Origin: Myxococcus eversor
GTDB lineage: Bacteria; Myxococcota; Myxococcia; Myxococcales; Myxococcaceae
Direction: 5' to 3'
DNA: 64,000 bases
NCBI RefSeq assembly: GCF_010894455.1
Contig: NZ_JAAIXY010000023.1
Coordinates: 144,186 to 208,185, forward strand
Part shown: positions 8,119 through 16,257 of the stretch, in pieces
Numbering within the stretch: the stretch's first letter is position 1
Layout of the letters: each line of letters begins with the position of its first letter
Notes under the pieces: model-generated
Database searches by the model: none
What the model was told of the DNA's origin: nothing
Seen by the model: the letters and a program-made list of their open reading frames with translations, nothing else
Made by a program: the position numbers and the translations under genes

Positions 8119-9660
8119 TCAGTGCGCGCCTTCCACCTTCACGCCGGGGTTGGCGCGCTGGAGGAGGAACACCAGCACCAGCGAGCACGCGAAGATGGCG
8201 GTGAGCACGGTGAAGTTGGCGTTGAAGGCCCGCACCAGCGCCTGCATGTTGATGCGCTGGCTGAACAGGCCGTAGGCGGCGGACAGCGGGTCCGTCACCC
8301 GCGAGGCCACCGTGGCCTTGAGCGCGGCGAGCTGCTCCTGCGTCACCTGGCTGTACGGGTCCACGTGCGACGTGAGCGCCGTGGTGTTCACCTTCGTCAG
8401 CCGGTTGAGCGCGCTGCTCATCCACGCGGTGCCGATGGAGCCCCCCAGTTCGCGCGTCAGGTTGAAGAGCCCCGCCGCGTTGCCGCGCTGGTCCGGCCGC
8501 AGGTTGCTGAGCGCCATCACCGACAGCGGCACGAAGATGAAGCCCATGGAGCAGGCGCGGATGAAGACGGGCGTAATCAGCGTCGCCTCGTCCGCCGTGC
8601 TGCTCAAGTGGCCGTTGGTCCACAGCGACAGGCACATGCCAATGATTCCCAGGCCCACCAGCCACCGCCCGTCGAGCTTGCCGCCGAACTTGCCGATGAG
8701 CGGCATCAACAGCACCTGGATGAAGCTGCCCTTGAGGAACACCAGGCCGATGTCGAGCGCCGAGTAGTGCATCACCGTGCCGCAGAAGAGGCTGAAGAGG
8801 AACGAGCCTCCGAACAGCGCGGTGCCGACGAGGAAGTTCACCCCGGTGGCCGCCGCATAGGAGCGGTTGGCGAACACCCGCAAATCCACCACCGGCTCGG
8901 GTGTCTCCAACTGGTGGACGACGAAGGTGATGAGCGCCACGCCCGCCACCACGGCGAGCACGGTGATTTTCATGCTGTCGAACCAGTCCTCGCGCGTGCC
9001 CTCCTCCAGCACGAACTGGAGCGCCGCCATGCCCACCGCGAGCAGGGCGATTCCCCAACGGTCCACGCGGGCCGTGGAGGGCTGGAAGTCCTCCTGCTTG
9101 ATGTGACGCCACGCCATGAACGCGGCGAACAGGCCCACCGGCAGGTTGATGAGGAATATCCAGTGCCAGCTCGCCACGTCGATGAGCAGGCCGCCCACCG
9201 TGGGCCCCAGGAGCGGCCCCGTCACCGCGCCCAGGCCGAAGAGCGCGCCGGCCATGCCGTGCTCCTTCTGCGGATAGCGCGCGAAGAGGATGGCCTGCGA
9301 CGTGGGGATGATGGCGCCGCCGCCCATGCCCTGGAGGATGCGGAACACCACCAGCGAAGGCAGGTTCCACGCCAGGCCACACAGCACGCTGGCCGCGGTG
9401 AAGATGAGGATGGACGCGGTGAAGTAGCGCCGGAAGCCGAAGCGCCGCTGAAGCCAGCCCGTCATCGGGATGACCACCACGTTCGCCATCATGTAGCCGG
9501 TGGACACCCAGGCAATCTGGTCCAACGGCGTGCCGAAGCTCGCGCGGATGTCGCTGAGCGCGACGTTGACGATGGAGATGTCCAGCACGGACATCAGCGC
9601 CGCGGCCATGGCGGCGATGGTGATACCGGTTTTTGAACCGGTGATGACGTCGCCCTTCAC
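8119..9660 (-). CDS. emrB: DHA2-family multidrug efflux transporter (EmrB/QacA type)
   Basis: Inner-membrane proton-driven drug exporter of 513 residues with about 14 hydrophobic helices, the size of the DHA2 branch of the major facilitator superfamily. Visible family motifs are LDISIVNVALSDI in helix 1, RILQGMGGGAIIP (motif C-like region) and GPLLGPTVGG. The GTG start at 9660 is preceded by AGGAG and lies two bases after the emrA stop, so the two are coupled. With the membrane fusion protein it should form a tripartite pump, but no TolC-like outer-membrane factor is encoded here. It is the last gene of the marR-emrA-emrB operon. The drug specificity is not readable from sequence. Confidence 0.92.
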   Translation of the reverse strand: MKGDVITGSKTGITIAAMAAALMSVLDISIVNVALSDIRASFGTPLDQIAWVSTGYMMANVVVIPMTGWLQRRFGFRRYFTASILIFTAASVLCGLAWNLPSLVVFRILQGMGGGAIIPTSQAILFARYPQKEHGMAGALFGLGAVTGPLLGPTVGGLLIDVASWHWIFLINLPVGLFAAFMAWRHIKQEDFQPSTARVDRWGIALLAVGMAALQFVLEEGTREDWFDSMKITVLAVVAGVALITFVVHQLETPEPVVDLRVFANRSYAAATGVNFLVGTALFGGSFLFSLFCGTVMHYSALDIGLVFLKGSFIQVLLMPLIGKFGGKLDGRWLVGLGIIGMCLSLWTNGHLSSTADEATLITPVFIRACSMGFIFVPLSVMALSNLRPDQRGNAAGLFNLTRELGGSIGTAWMSSALNRLTKVNTTALTSHVDPYSQVTQEQLAALKATVASRVTDPLSAAYGLFSQRINMQALVRAFNANFTVLTAIFACSLVLVFLLQRANPGVKVEGAH

Positions 9661-9662
9661 GA

Positions 9663-10910
9663 CTAGTTGCTCCTCGTGTCGACGGTGACGACGGCGCTCA
9701 TGCCCGGCTTGAGGGCCACCTTCGACTCACCGTCGAAGCGGATGAGCACGGGGATGCGCTGCACCACCTTCACGAAGTTGCCGGACGCGTTGTCCGGAGG
9801 CAGCAGCGCGAAGCGCGCGCCGCTGGCACCGGCCAGGCTGTCCACGTGGCCCTTGAAGGCGTGGCTGCCAAACGCATCCACCTCCACCTCCACCGGCTGA
9901 CCCGCCTTCATCTCGCCGACCTGGTCCTCCTTGAAGTTGGCCACCACCCACACGTCGTCCTGCGGCACCACCGCCATCAGCGGACGCTCCGGGCCCACCA
10001 TCTGCCCCACCTCCACCGTGCGGCGGCTCACCACGCCGTCCACCGGCGCGCGGACGTGCGTATAGGAGACGGCCAGCTCCGCCAGGTGCAGCGCCGCCTG
10101 GGCCTGCTTGAGCTTCGCGTCGGACAGCTTCACCGCCGCCTGCGCCGCCTGCACCTGCACCGGCCCCGTCTCCGCGGCGGCGAGCTTGCCCTGCGCCGTC
10201 TCCAGTCCACCGGAGGAGCCCTGCACCCCCGCCTGCGTGGAGGTCAGCCGCGCGCGCGACACGTCCAGCAACGCCTTCGCCTGGTCATACGCGGACTGCC
10301 GCGCCTCCAGGTCCGCCTGCGTCACCGCGCCCTGCTCCTTCAGCGTCTTCACGCGCGTCATGTCCGCGTCCGCCAGCTTGAAGCGGGCCTCGGCCGCCGC
10401 CACGTCCGCGTGCGCCTGGTCCAGCGCCGCCTTGGACGAGCTGATGCCGCTGTTGGCCTGCGTCACGCCGCCGCGCGCCTGTCGCAGGTTCGCCCCGGCA
10501 TTGGCCTCCGTGAGCGAGAGCTGCGACTGCGCGTTGGACGCCTGTGCCTCCGCGCTCAGCACATCCGCGCGGGCCACTTCCAGCTTCGCGTCCAGGTCCG
10601 TGGAGTCCAGCTCGACGAGCACGTCGCCCGCCTTCACCGCCTGGTTGTCGCGCACCAGCACCTTGGCCACCATGCCGGACACGCGCGGCGACACGTTGGC
10701 GATGCGGCCCTCCACCTGCGCGTCGTCCGTGGACTCGTGGCCACGCGTCAGCGCCCAGCGCGCACCGCCGCCCACCAGCGCCAGCGCGACGAGGGCGGGC
10801 AACACCTTCTTCGCTCGCGAGCGCGGCGCGGCGGGCTCCCTCGCGACGGAGGGGAGCTTCTTCGGAACATCGTTGTCCTGCACATCCAAGGAAGGGGAAG
10901 CAGTGCTCAT
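9663..10910 (-). CDS. emrA: HlyD/EmrA-family membrane fusion protein
   Basis: Periplasmic adaptor of 415 residues. One N-terminal transmembrane helix (about residues 36-52) is followed by a first lipoyl half (ESTDDAQVEGRIANVSPRVSG). A long alpha-helical hairpin runs over about 110-250 (repeated A/Q/L-rich heptads). The second lipoyl half and beta-barrel follow (LAVSYTHVRAPVDGVVSRR). The start ATG at 10910 is preferred over an in-frame TTG 12 bases upstream. It bridges EmrB to an outer-membrane channel. It sits between marR and emrB on the same strand, 108 bp from marR and coupled to emrB. Confidence 0.92.
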   Translation of the reverse strand: MSTASPSLDVQDNDVPKKLPSVAREPAAPRSRAKKVLPALVALALVGGGARWALTRGHESTDDAQVEGRIANVSPRVSGMVAKVLVRDNQAVKAGDVLVELDSTDLDAKLEVARADVLSAEAQASNAQSQLSLTEANAGANLRQARGGVTQANSGISSSKAALDQAHADVAAAEARFKLADADMTRVKTLKEQGAVTQADLEARQSAYDQAKALLDVSRARLTSTQAGVQGSSGGLETAQGKLAAAETGPVQVQAAQAAVKLSDAKLKQAQAALHLAELAVSYTHVRAPVDGVVSRRTVEVGQMVGPERPLMAVVPQDDVWVVANFKEDQVGEMKAGQPVEVEVDAFGSHAFKGHVDSLAGASGARFALLPPDNASGNFVKVVQRIPVLIRFDGESKVALKPGMSAVVTVDTRSN

Positions 10911-11018
10911 GGTGGTTCTCAAAGGTTCAGCGAGTCGATGATTTGGTGGCTAACCATCCGGATGCGGCGGGTCATCCGCCGGGTCCGGCAGAGGGGAATC
11001 AGGAGGGCAAGGGGTGGC

Positions 11019-11543
11019 TCACGGCTCGCGGAAGGCGGGGAGACCGGTGGAGACCTTGGCCAGCAGCTCGCGCAGGGTGTCGCGCTCCTGCTCGCTCAAC
11101 GGGGACATGAGCGCGGCCACGCGACGGTAGTGCTCGGGGAGCATCCCTTCGAGCAGTTGCCGGGCCTTCGGCGTGAGGTGCACGGTGTACATGCGGCGGT
11201 CTTCCGGGTGGTCCTCCCGGGAGATGAGGCCGTCCTTCTCCAGCGTGTCGAGCAGGCCCGTCATGGTGGCGCGGCTCACGCACGAACTCTCCGCCAGCTC
11301 CGCCGGAATGAGTCCTCGGCCGCCCTCCGTCTCGCTGGTGGAGTACAGCCGGACGAGCACGGTGAAGCGCCCCTTCGACAGCCCGTGTCGCGCCAGGCTG
11401 GCGTCGTAGGCGTCCGACAAGTCGTTCGACAGGCGCAAGAGGGTGATGCACGTCTCCAGGCCGCTCGAGTCGAGCTGCGGGAAGCGCTTCGCCAGTCGCT
11501 GCAGCCGCTCGAAGCGGGTGATGGGGGGAGGACTCACGCTCAT
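11019..11543 (-). CDS. MarR-family transcriptional regulator
   Basis: Repressor-type winged-helix protein of 174 residues. The winged-helix core is visible at about residues 55-130 (LSKGRFTVLVRLY; SCVSRATMTGLLDTLEKDG; then the wing ISREDHPEDRRMYTVHLT). The ATG at 11543 is chosen because the frame upstream opens only with TTG and contains the operator-like palindrome. MarR proteins bind palindromes as dimers and release them on ligand binding. As first gene of an efflux operon it most likely represses marR-emrA-emrB from the site at 11574-11595. Ligand unknown. Confidence 0.9.
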   Translation of the reverse strand: MSVSPPPITRFERLQRLAKRFPQLDSSGLETCITLLRLSNDLSDAYDASLARHGLSKGRFTVLVRLYSTSETEGGRGLIPAELAESSCVSRATMTGLLDTLEKDGLISREDHPEDRRMYTVHLTPKARQLLEGMLPEHYRRVAALMSPLSEQERDTLRELLAKVSTGLPAFREP

Positions 11544-11573
11544 CTCGATGCTCGGCGAAAGGATGCCGCCCCA

Positions 11574-11595
11574 ATTAGTAAGGCCCCTAACTAGT
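11574..11595. promoter_or_regulatory. Palindromic MarR-type operator candidate
   Basis: A 22-bp imperfect palindrome with two 10-nt arms (ATTAGTAAGG and CCTAACTAGT, eight of ten positions symmetric) around CC. It is notably AT-rich for this genome. Its edge lies 31 bp upstream of the marR start, the usual place for autoregulation. TTAG...CTAA arms are typical of MarR-family sites. Confidence 0.65.
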
Positions 11596-11707
11596 GCACG
11601 CAATAGAAATCCACGAGGGGGCTCCAGAAGGAGACGGGCAGGGCTGCTCGCCTGCCCGGGAGTGAAGCCAGGTCCCCAAGGGGCGCGCGCACCGTTATGA
11701 AGGGGGC

Positions 11708-11941
11708 GTGCTCGACGTGAAGGACCCCACCGTCCAGGAGGCGCTGCGCCGTGCTTCCGAGGAGGCCGGGCTGCCGGACTACCTACTTAGCTGCGTGTAT
11801 CCCCTGCTCAGGGACCCGGAGGGGGACTGGTCTCCTTGCTGTGGAGGAGGCTGTCAGCCGTGCTCGGCCACGCTGGCGGATGTGGCGGTGCGGACGCTGG
11901 AGCTGCTGGGGACGCCCCGGCGCTCGCCCGTGCCGGTGTGA
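11708..11941 (+). CDS. Small Cys-rich uncharacterised protein
   Basis: A 77-residue protein starting at GTG 11708 after a GAAGGGGG ribosome site. Third codon positions are strongly G/C, supporting real coding. The centre carries five cysteines within about 25 residues, including CCGGGCQPC, which could bind metal or form a small zinc knuckle. The flanks are helical. No signal peptide is seen, so it is probably cytoplasmic. The next gene on the same strand begins 30 bp downstream, so the two may be cotranscribed. Function unknown. Confidence 0.7.
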   Translation: MLDVKDPTVQEALRRASEEAGLPDYLLSCVYPLLRDPEGDWSPCCGGGCQPCSATLADVAVRTLELLGTPRRSPVPV

Positions 11942-11971
11942 GCGCGAAGCTGGCGTAGGCTCAACGGCCTC

Positions 11972-12523
11972 ATGAATCCCCTCGTCCATGCGGAGTTCTC
12001 CTGGCTGGCGGCGCAAAGCCTGCGTGAGCGGAGAGACCGCATCCTCGTCACCTGCGCGGGCCTGGCGCCGGACCTGGACGGGCTCACGCTGCTCGGGGGT
12101 GAGGAGCTGTACGTGCGCTATCACCATGTGCTGTTCCACGGCTTCGTGGGCGCGCTCGTCACCGCTGGGGTGTGCATGGCGCTGGGACGACAGCGGCTGC
12201 GCGTGGGGCTGCTCGCGCTGGGGACCTTCCACCTGCACCTGCTCTGCGACCTCGCGGGCAGCGGGCCCGGGTGGCCCATCCACTACTACTGGCCCATCAC
12301 CTTCCGGGAGTGGTTCTGGCAGGGGCAGTGGAACCTGTCCTCGTGGCAGAACGCCGTCATCGGCCTCTTCACCACGCTGGCGTGCTTCGCGTGCGCGCTT
12401 CGCTGGCGGAGGACCTTCGTGGAGCTGTTGTCCCCGCGCTGGGACGCGGAGGTGACGAAGACCTTGCGGCGGCGCTTCCTCGGGGAGCGCGAGGCGCCGA
12501 CACCCGACGGCGTCGAGCGCTGA
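11972..12523 (+). CDS. YdjM-like membrane-bound metal-dependent hydrolase
   Basis: Integral membrane protein of 183 residues resembling the YdjM/YfhO-like membrane metal-dependent hydrolase group. It has a His near the N-terminus (MNPLVHAEFSW), an acidic pair after the first helix (GLAPDLDGL), a His pair (RYHHVLFHGF) and a later HLHLLCDLAGSGPGW motif. These are the conserved His/Asp positions of that family. There are about four hydrophobic segments. The enzymatic role of the family is poorly defined; involvement in envelope or lipid metabolism is a guess. It converges with the TPR gene after 18 bp. Confidence 0.75.
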   Translation: MNPLVHAEFSWLAAQSLRERRDRILVTCAGLAPDLDGLTLLGGEELYVRYHHVLFHGFVGALVTAGVCMALGRQRLRVGLLALGTFHLHLLCDLAGSGPGWPIHYYWPITFREWFWQGQWNLSSWQNAVIGLFTTLACFACALRWRRTFVELLSPRWDAEVTKTLRRRFLGEREAPTPDGVER

Positions 12524-12541
12524 GCACGAGCGGGCCGGCCC

Positions 12542-13648
12542 TCACGGCTGTCGGCAGTCGCGCCGCAGGGTCTCCACCTGGTCTTGTGGCATGGCTCGCA
12601 CGGTGGCGGGCGCGAGTTCCTTGAAGCGCTCGCACTTCTCCTTCGAGTCGGACTCCTGCTCCAGATGCTGGGTGGCCACCTGAGCGGCCTGCGCGGGCTC
12701 GCCCTTGTCCTGGTAGAGGCGCTCCAGCATGACGTGCGCGCCTTCCACCTTCGGGTTCTCCGCTATCTGTCGCTTCGCGGCGACAATCGCCTCGTCGACC
12801 CGACCCTGGCGCTCCAGGTCCGTCGCCTGCTGGAGTGACGCCGTCTCCGTGCAGTAGGGGAGCAGCGCCTTCACCTGCTTCGACAGCTCCGCCTGCTGCT
12901 CGTACAGCTTCGGGTCCGCGGCCCGCCAGACCTCGCAGCGCGTGGCGCGACGCTCGCCCTGCATCAGCGTCGACACGCGCTCGGTGACCTGCGTCGCGTC
13001 CTTGGGGCGCCCCACGTCCTCCAGCCGCTTCGCGAAGTCCAGGTGCGCCAGCGCATCGCTCGAGTCGCGATACGGGCTCACCTCCAGGTGCTTCTGGTAG
13101 CTGCGCACCGCCGCGTCCACCTCGCCCACCGCCAGCTCCGTGCGCGCCAGCTCCCGGTTCGCCTGCGGGTGGGACGGGTTCAGCTCCACCGTGCGGCGCA
13201 GCAGCGGAAGGCGCCCCGCTTCGTCCTTCTGTCGCAGGCTCAGCTCCCAGTACGGCCTTGCGTCCTTCGACCCCAACTCCACCTGTCGCTGGTAGATGTC
13301 CAACGCGCGCTGCCGCAAGTCGCCTTGAGTTCGCGCCTGCGGTGACTCGCGAAACGACGTGTTCCAGTACGCCTGAGCCAGCGCGAGCTGCACGTCCTGC
13401 TGGTCCGGATTCTCCGCCGCGGCCGCCTGGAGCAGAGCGATGGCCTTCGCGCAGCCCGCCTTGTCGAAGCCGTCCGAGGGGCAATTTCTCTGCGCCAGCC
13501 GGATGCCCTCCTTCGCCGTGGGCGATAGCGTGGAGGGGGTCGCCACGGAGGGCTTGGCCGCCGCCGAGGGCGGTGGGGATGGCGGAGTCTGGGCCAGCAC
13601 GGGCGAGAGCAACCCCCACCCCGCGACGAGTAGAACCTTCGCGCTCAT
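12542..13648 (-). CDS. Exported TPR-repeat protein
   Basis: Periplasmic or surface protein of 368 residues. The ATG at 13648 is preceded by an AGGAGGACAG ribosome site and gives a clean signal peptide (LLVAGWGLLSPVLAQ). After a Pro/Ser/Ala-rich linker there are several TPR-like repeats from about residue 45 to 340 (NPDQQDVQLALAQAYWN; LNPSHPQANRELARTELAVG). Repeats of this kind mediate protein-protein contacts. It lies 13 bp downstream of the M15-peptidase-like lipoprotein gene on the same strand, implying an operon and perhaps a shared envelope role. No enzymatic domain is seen. Confidence 0.8.
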   Translation of the reverse strand: MSAKVLLVAGWGLLSPVLAQTPPSPPPSAAAKPSVATPSTLSPTAKEGIRLAQRNCPSDGFDKAGCAKAIALLQAAAAENPDQQDVQLALAQAYWNTSFRESPQARTQGDLRQRALDIYQRQVELGSKDARPYWELSLRQKDEAGRLPLLRRTVELNPSHPQANRELARTELAVGEVDAAVRSYQKHLEVSPYRDSSDALAHLDFAKRLEDVGRPKDATQVTERVSTLMQGERRATRCEVWRAADPKLYEQQAELSKQVKALLPYCTETASLQQATDLERQGRVDEAIVAAKRQIAENPKVEGAHVMLERLYQDKGEPAQAAQVATQHLEQESDSKEKCERFKELAPATVRAMPQDQVETLRRDCRQP

Positions 13649-13661
13649 CTGTCCTCCTGGC

Positions 13662-14855
13662 TCAACGCTGGATGTGGACGTGGTCCGCCGCCGGGTCATT
13701 GCAGTCGAGGAACGTCACCGGCCCGTTCTCCGTGAAGCTGTCTTCCTCGCCCACCACCCGGATGCCCGCCAGCTCCACCAGGCACATGAGCTGCCGCGTG
13801 TCCCGGCCGGGCACCACCATGGAGCGCGGGGCGATGTCGAGCGCGCGTCCCCGGGTGTGCCGGCTGTTGATGGAGCCCGAGCCGATGAACCGGTTGCGCT
13901 GCGGGTTGCGGAACGCGCTGGTGATGAAGGGCTCCACGCTCACCGTCGTGGAGCGGTTGTTCGCCGTCGTGTCGGCCCGGCGATTCGGTCCGGCGAGGAT
14001 GGAGCCCGCGCACAGGCCGCCCACCCGGGCCCCCGAGCACACGTCGTCTCCACTGGGATTCGTGTCCCCCAGCGGCCCGAGCATCAGCACCGACGGCCCC
14101 GGCGACACCACCACCGTCGCGGGGCTCCGCGTCAGGGTGCCCACCGGCACCACCTGCACGTCATCCTTGAGGAGCTTGTTCAGCTCGGCGTCCACCTCCT
14201 GGAGCAGCTTGTCCAGGTCGCCCGGCGTCTCCTCGGCGATGAGCGTGTAGTTGCCCCGGTTGAGCGTCGGGTTCCCCGCCACGCGGACGTTGGCCAGCGT
14301 CGGCTGGAAGTCCGTATCGTAATCCACATACTCCTGTCTCAGGGTGTCCGTCTCGTCCTGGCGGAGGAACGAGGACGGCGGCAGCTTCACCTCCAGCCTC
14401 CGGCCATCGTCCAGGTCCAGCACGCCCAGCACCTCGTACTCGAGCGGAGGGTTGGAGTCCCGGCTGCCGGCCACCGACTGCGAGGACTTGCCATGGAACG
14501 TCAGCTCCGCGCCCGTCGCCGTGGCGGGCTCGGCCGGGGCGGTGCGCGTGCCCACCGCCGTTACCGTCCACTGGATGCGGTCCACCAGCCCCGCCTCGCC
14601 TCCCGTGACGCGCGCGCGGACCACCAGCTCCTCGCTCGTCACGAACGACGTGCGCGTCGGCGTGCCCTCGCGGCGCGTGAAGGCCTCGATGATGGCCAGC
14701 GACACCCGCTCGCCACCTTCCGGAGTGGTGACCTCCACCAGGGGCGGCGGCTCTCCGCTGCCTCCCGTGCCCGTCGGGTCCGTCTCGCTCCCGCACTTGC
14801 AGCTCGCGACGAGCGCCGTCAGCGCCAGCCACCCCCACCATGCCTTCCTCTTCAC
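13662..14855 (-). CDS. M15 peptidase-like lipoprotein
   Basis: Lipoprotein of 397 residues with lipobox LVASC. The GTG start at 14855 has a GGGGAGG ribosome site. The C-terminal part shows the zinc-site pattern of M15 (VanY/peptidase M15A-like) enzymes: H-x6-D in SRHTRGRALDI and a terminal DHVHI. This points to a peptidoglycan or D,D-peptidase-like active site. The N-terminal 230 residues look like a beta-rich adhesive or spacer region with a helix rich in Leu/Asp (DLDKLLQEVDAELNKLL). It is the first gene of a two-gene unit with the TPR protein. Activity is inferred from the HxxGxAxD/HxH signature only. Confidence 0.68.
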   Translation of the reverse strand: MKRKAWWGWLALTALVASCKCGSETDPTGTGGSGEPPPLVEVTTPEGGERVSLAIIEAFTRREGTPTRTSFVTSEELVVRARVTGGEAGLVDRIQWTVTAVGTRTAPAEPATATGAELTFHGKSSQSVAGSRDSNPPLEYEVLGVLDLDDGRRLEVKLPPSSFLRQDETDTLRQEYVDYDTDFQPTLANVRVAGNPTLNRGNYTLIAEETPGDLDKLLQEVDAELNKLLKDDVQVVPVGTLTRSPATVVVSPGPSVLMLGPLGDTNPSGDDVCSGARVGGLCAGSILAGPNRRADTTANNRSTTVSVEPFITSAFRNPQRNRFIGSGSINSRHTRGRALDIAPRSMVVPGRDTRQLMCLVELAGIRVVGEEDSFTENGPVTFLDCNDPAADHVHIQR

Positions 14856-15147
14856 GAGCGCCTCCCCCCCGCCACCCCAGGACCCGGGACAGCCGTGTAG
14901 CGGCCCGCGCACTTTCACCCGCGTCGCGCCGCGCGCCAGGAGCGCTTGCCCCCGGGCTGTCGGTGACTCGACGCGCTGGCGCCCAATCCCTCACTGCGCG
15001 ACGGTGCGCCCGTCTCGCGGGGCAGGCACTTGCGTGCGGGCTTGTGTCCACCACCGTGCAGCACGTTGCACTCGGGCCCATCCACGGTCATTGCTTCACG
15101 GCACCGCGCGCGCCTAGCTTGAAGGGGTTTCCTCCAAAGGGGGCCCC
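14856..15147. other. Divergent intergenic region upstream of cobT
   Basis: This 292-bp region carries the promoters of the M15-like lipoprotein operon and of cobT. I looked for the B12 box (GCCACTG core) of a cobalamin riboswitch on both strands and did not find it. A 7-bp GACAGCC/GGCTGTC pair and a 16-bp imperfect palindrome (GTGCA...TGCAC) are the only structures seen. No gene. Confidence 0.5.
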
Positions 15148-16209
15148 ATGCCTGCGTACCGTGACGTGCTCGCCAGGATTCCCGAACCTGACGCCGAGGC
15201 CGGGAGGCAGTGTCAGGGCCTGCTAGACATGAAGACGAAGCCGCAGGGCAGCCTGGGCCGCCTGGAGGAGCTGGCGTGTCAGTGGGCCACGCTGCGGGGT
15301 GAGCCCGCGCCCGCGATGCCTCGCAAGGGGCTGGTGGTGATGGCGGCGGACCACGGCGTGACGGAGGAAGGCGTGAGCGCCTACCCCGCCGAAGTCACGG
15401 CGCAGATGGTGGCCAACTTCGCCCGGGGCGGCGCGGCCATCAACGTGCTCGCCAGGCAGCACGGCGTGCGCGTGGAGGTCGTCGACATGGGCGTGCGCGT
15501 GCCGGTGGAAGGACTGGAGGGTGTGCGCGTGCACCGCCAGGGCCCGGGCACGGCGAACCTGGCCCGAGGGCCGGCCATGTCACGCAAGACGGCCGAGGAG
15601 GCCCTGAGCGTGGGCGCGCTGCTCGCGCTGGAGCTGGCGGACTCGGGCGTGACGCTGCTGGGCCTGGGAGACATGGGCATCGGCAACACCACCGCGTCGG
15701 CGGCGCTCACGTGCGTGCTCGCGGGCGTGTCACCGGACATGGCCACCGGGCGCGGCACGGGCGTGGACGACGCGGGCCTGTCGCGCAAGGTGGACGTGGT
15801 GCGGCGCGCGCTCGCGGTGAATCAGCCGGACGCGGCGGATCCGCTGGACGTGCTCGCCAAGGTGGGCGGCTTCGAAATCGCGGGCCTCGCTGGCGCGGCG
15901 CTGGGCGCGGCCTCCCGGCGGGTCCCCGTCATGCTGGATGGCTTCATCTCCTCCGTCGCCGGACTGGTGGCGGCCAGGCTGTGTCCCAAAGTCATGCCCT
16001 TCCTGCTCGCCAGTCACATGTCGCGCGAGGCGGGCCACCGCCGGGTGCTGGAGGCGCTGCGGCTGCGGCCCCTGCTCGACCTGGGCCTGCGACTGGGCGA
16101 GGGCACGGGCGCCGTGCTGGCGATGGGGCTGATGGACAGCAGCATGCATGTGCTGCACGAGATGGCGACGTTCGCCTCCGCGGGCGTGGCGGAGAAGACC
16201 CGGCGCTGA
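15148..16209 (+). CDS. cobT: Nicotinate-nucleotide--dimethylbenzimidazole phosphoribosyltransferase
   Basis: Makes alpha-ribazole 5'-phosphate, the lower-ligand precursor of cobalamin, from nicotinate mononucleotide and 5,6-dimethylbenzimidazole. At 353 residues it has the family length. Recognisable motifs are the N-terminal KTKPQGSLGRLE, the glycine-rich GLGDMGIGNTTASAAL and RGTGVDDAGL. The catalytic glutamate region is near residues 312-320 (LRLGEGTGAVL). The start ATG at 15148 follows GGGGG. It heads the cobT-cobS-cobC run of plus-strand genes, each separated by fewer than 50 bases. Cytoplasmic. Confidence 0.96.
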   Translation: MPAYRDVLARIPEPDAEAGRQCQGLLDMKTKPQGSLGRLEELACQWATLRGEPAPAMPRKGLVVMAADHGVTEEGVSAYPAEVTAQMVANFARGGAAINVLARQHGVRVEVVDMGVRVPVEGLEGVRVHRQGPGTANLARGPAMSRKTAEEALSVGALLALELADSGVTLLGLGDMGIGNTTASAALTCVLAGVSPDMATGRGTGVDDAGLSRKVDVVRRALAVNQPDAADPLDVLAKVGGFEIAGLAGAALGAASRRVPVMLDGFISSVAGLVAARLCPKVMPFLLASHMSREAGHRRVLEALRLRPLLDLGLRLGEGTGAVLAMGLMDSSMHVLHEMATFASAGVAEKTRR

Positions 16210-16257
16210 GGCTCGCTCCCACGGTCGAAACGTGGCAGGAGTCGCGCCGAGCCCCTC

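Noticed and set aside
11635..11658. 8-bp hairpin (CGGGCAGG/CCTGCCCG) between marR and the small Cys-rich gene
   Set aside because: It lies between divergent genes, so it cannot terminate either, and short GC hairpins are common by chance here; not strong enough to call as an operator.
14856..15147. Cobalamin riboswitch upstream of cobT
   Set aside because: No B12-box core or recognisable aptamer order on either strand; also absent by eye from 21639-21700 and 23174-23238.
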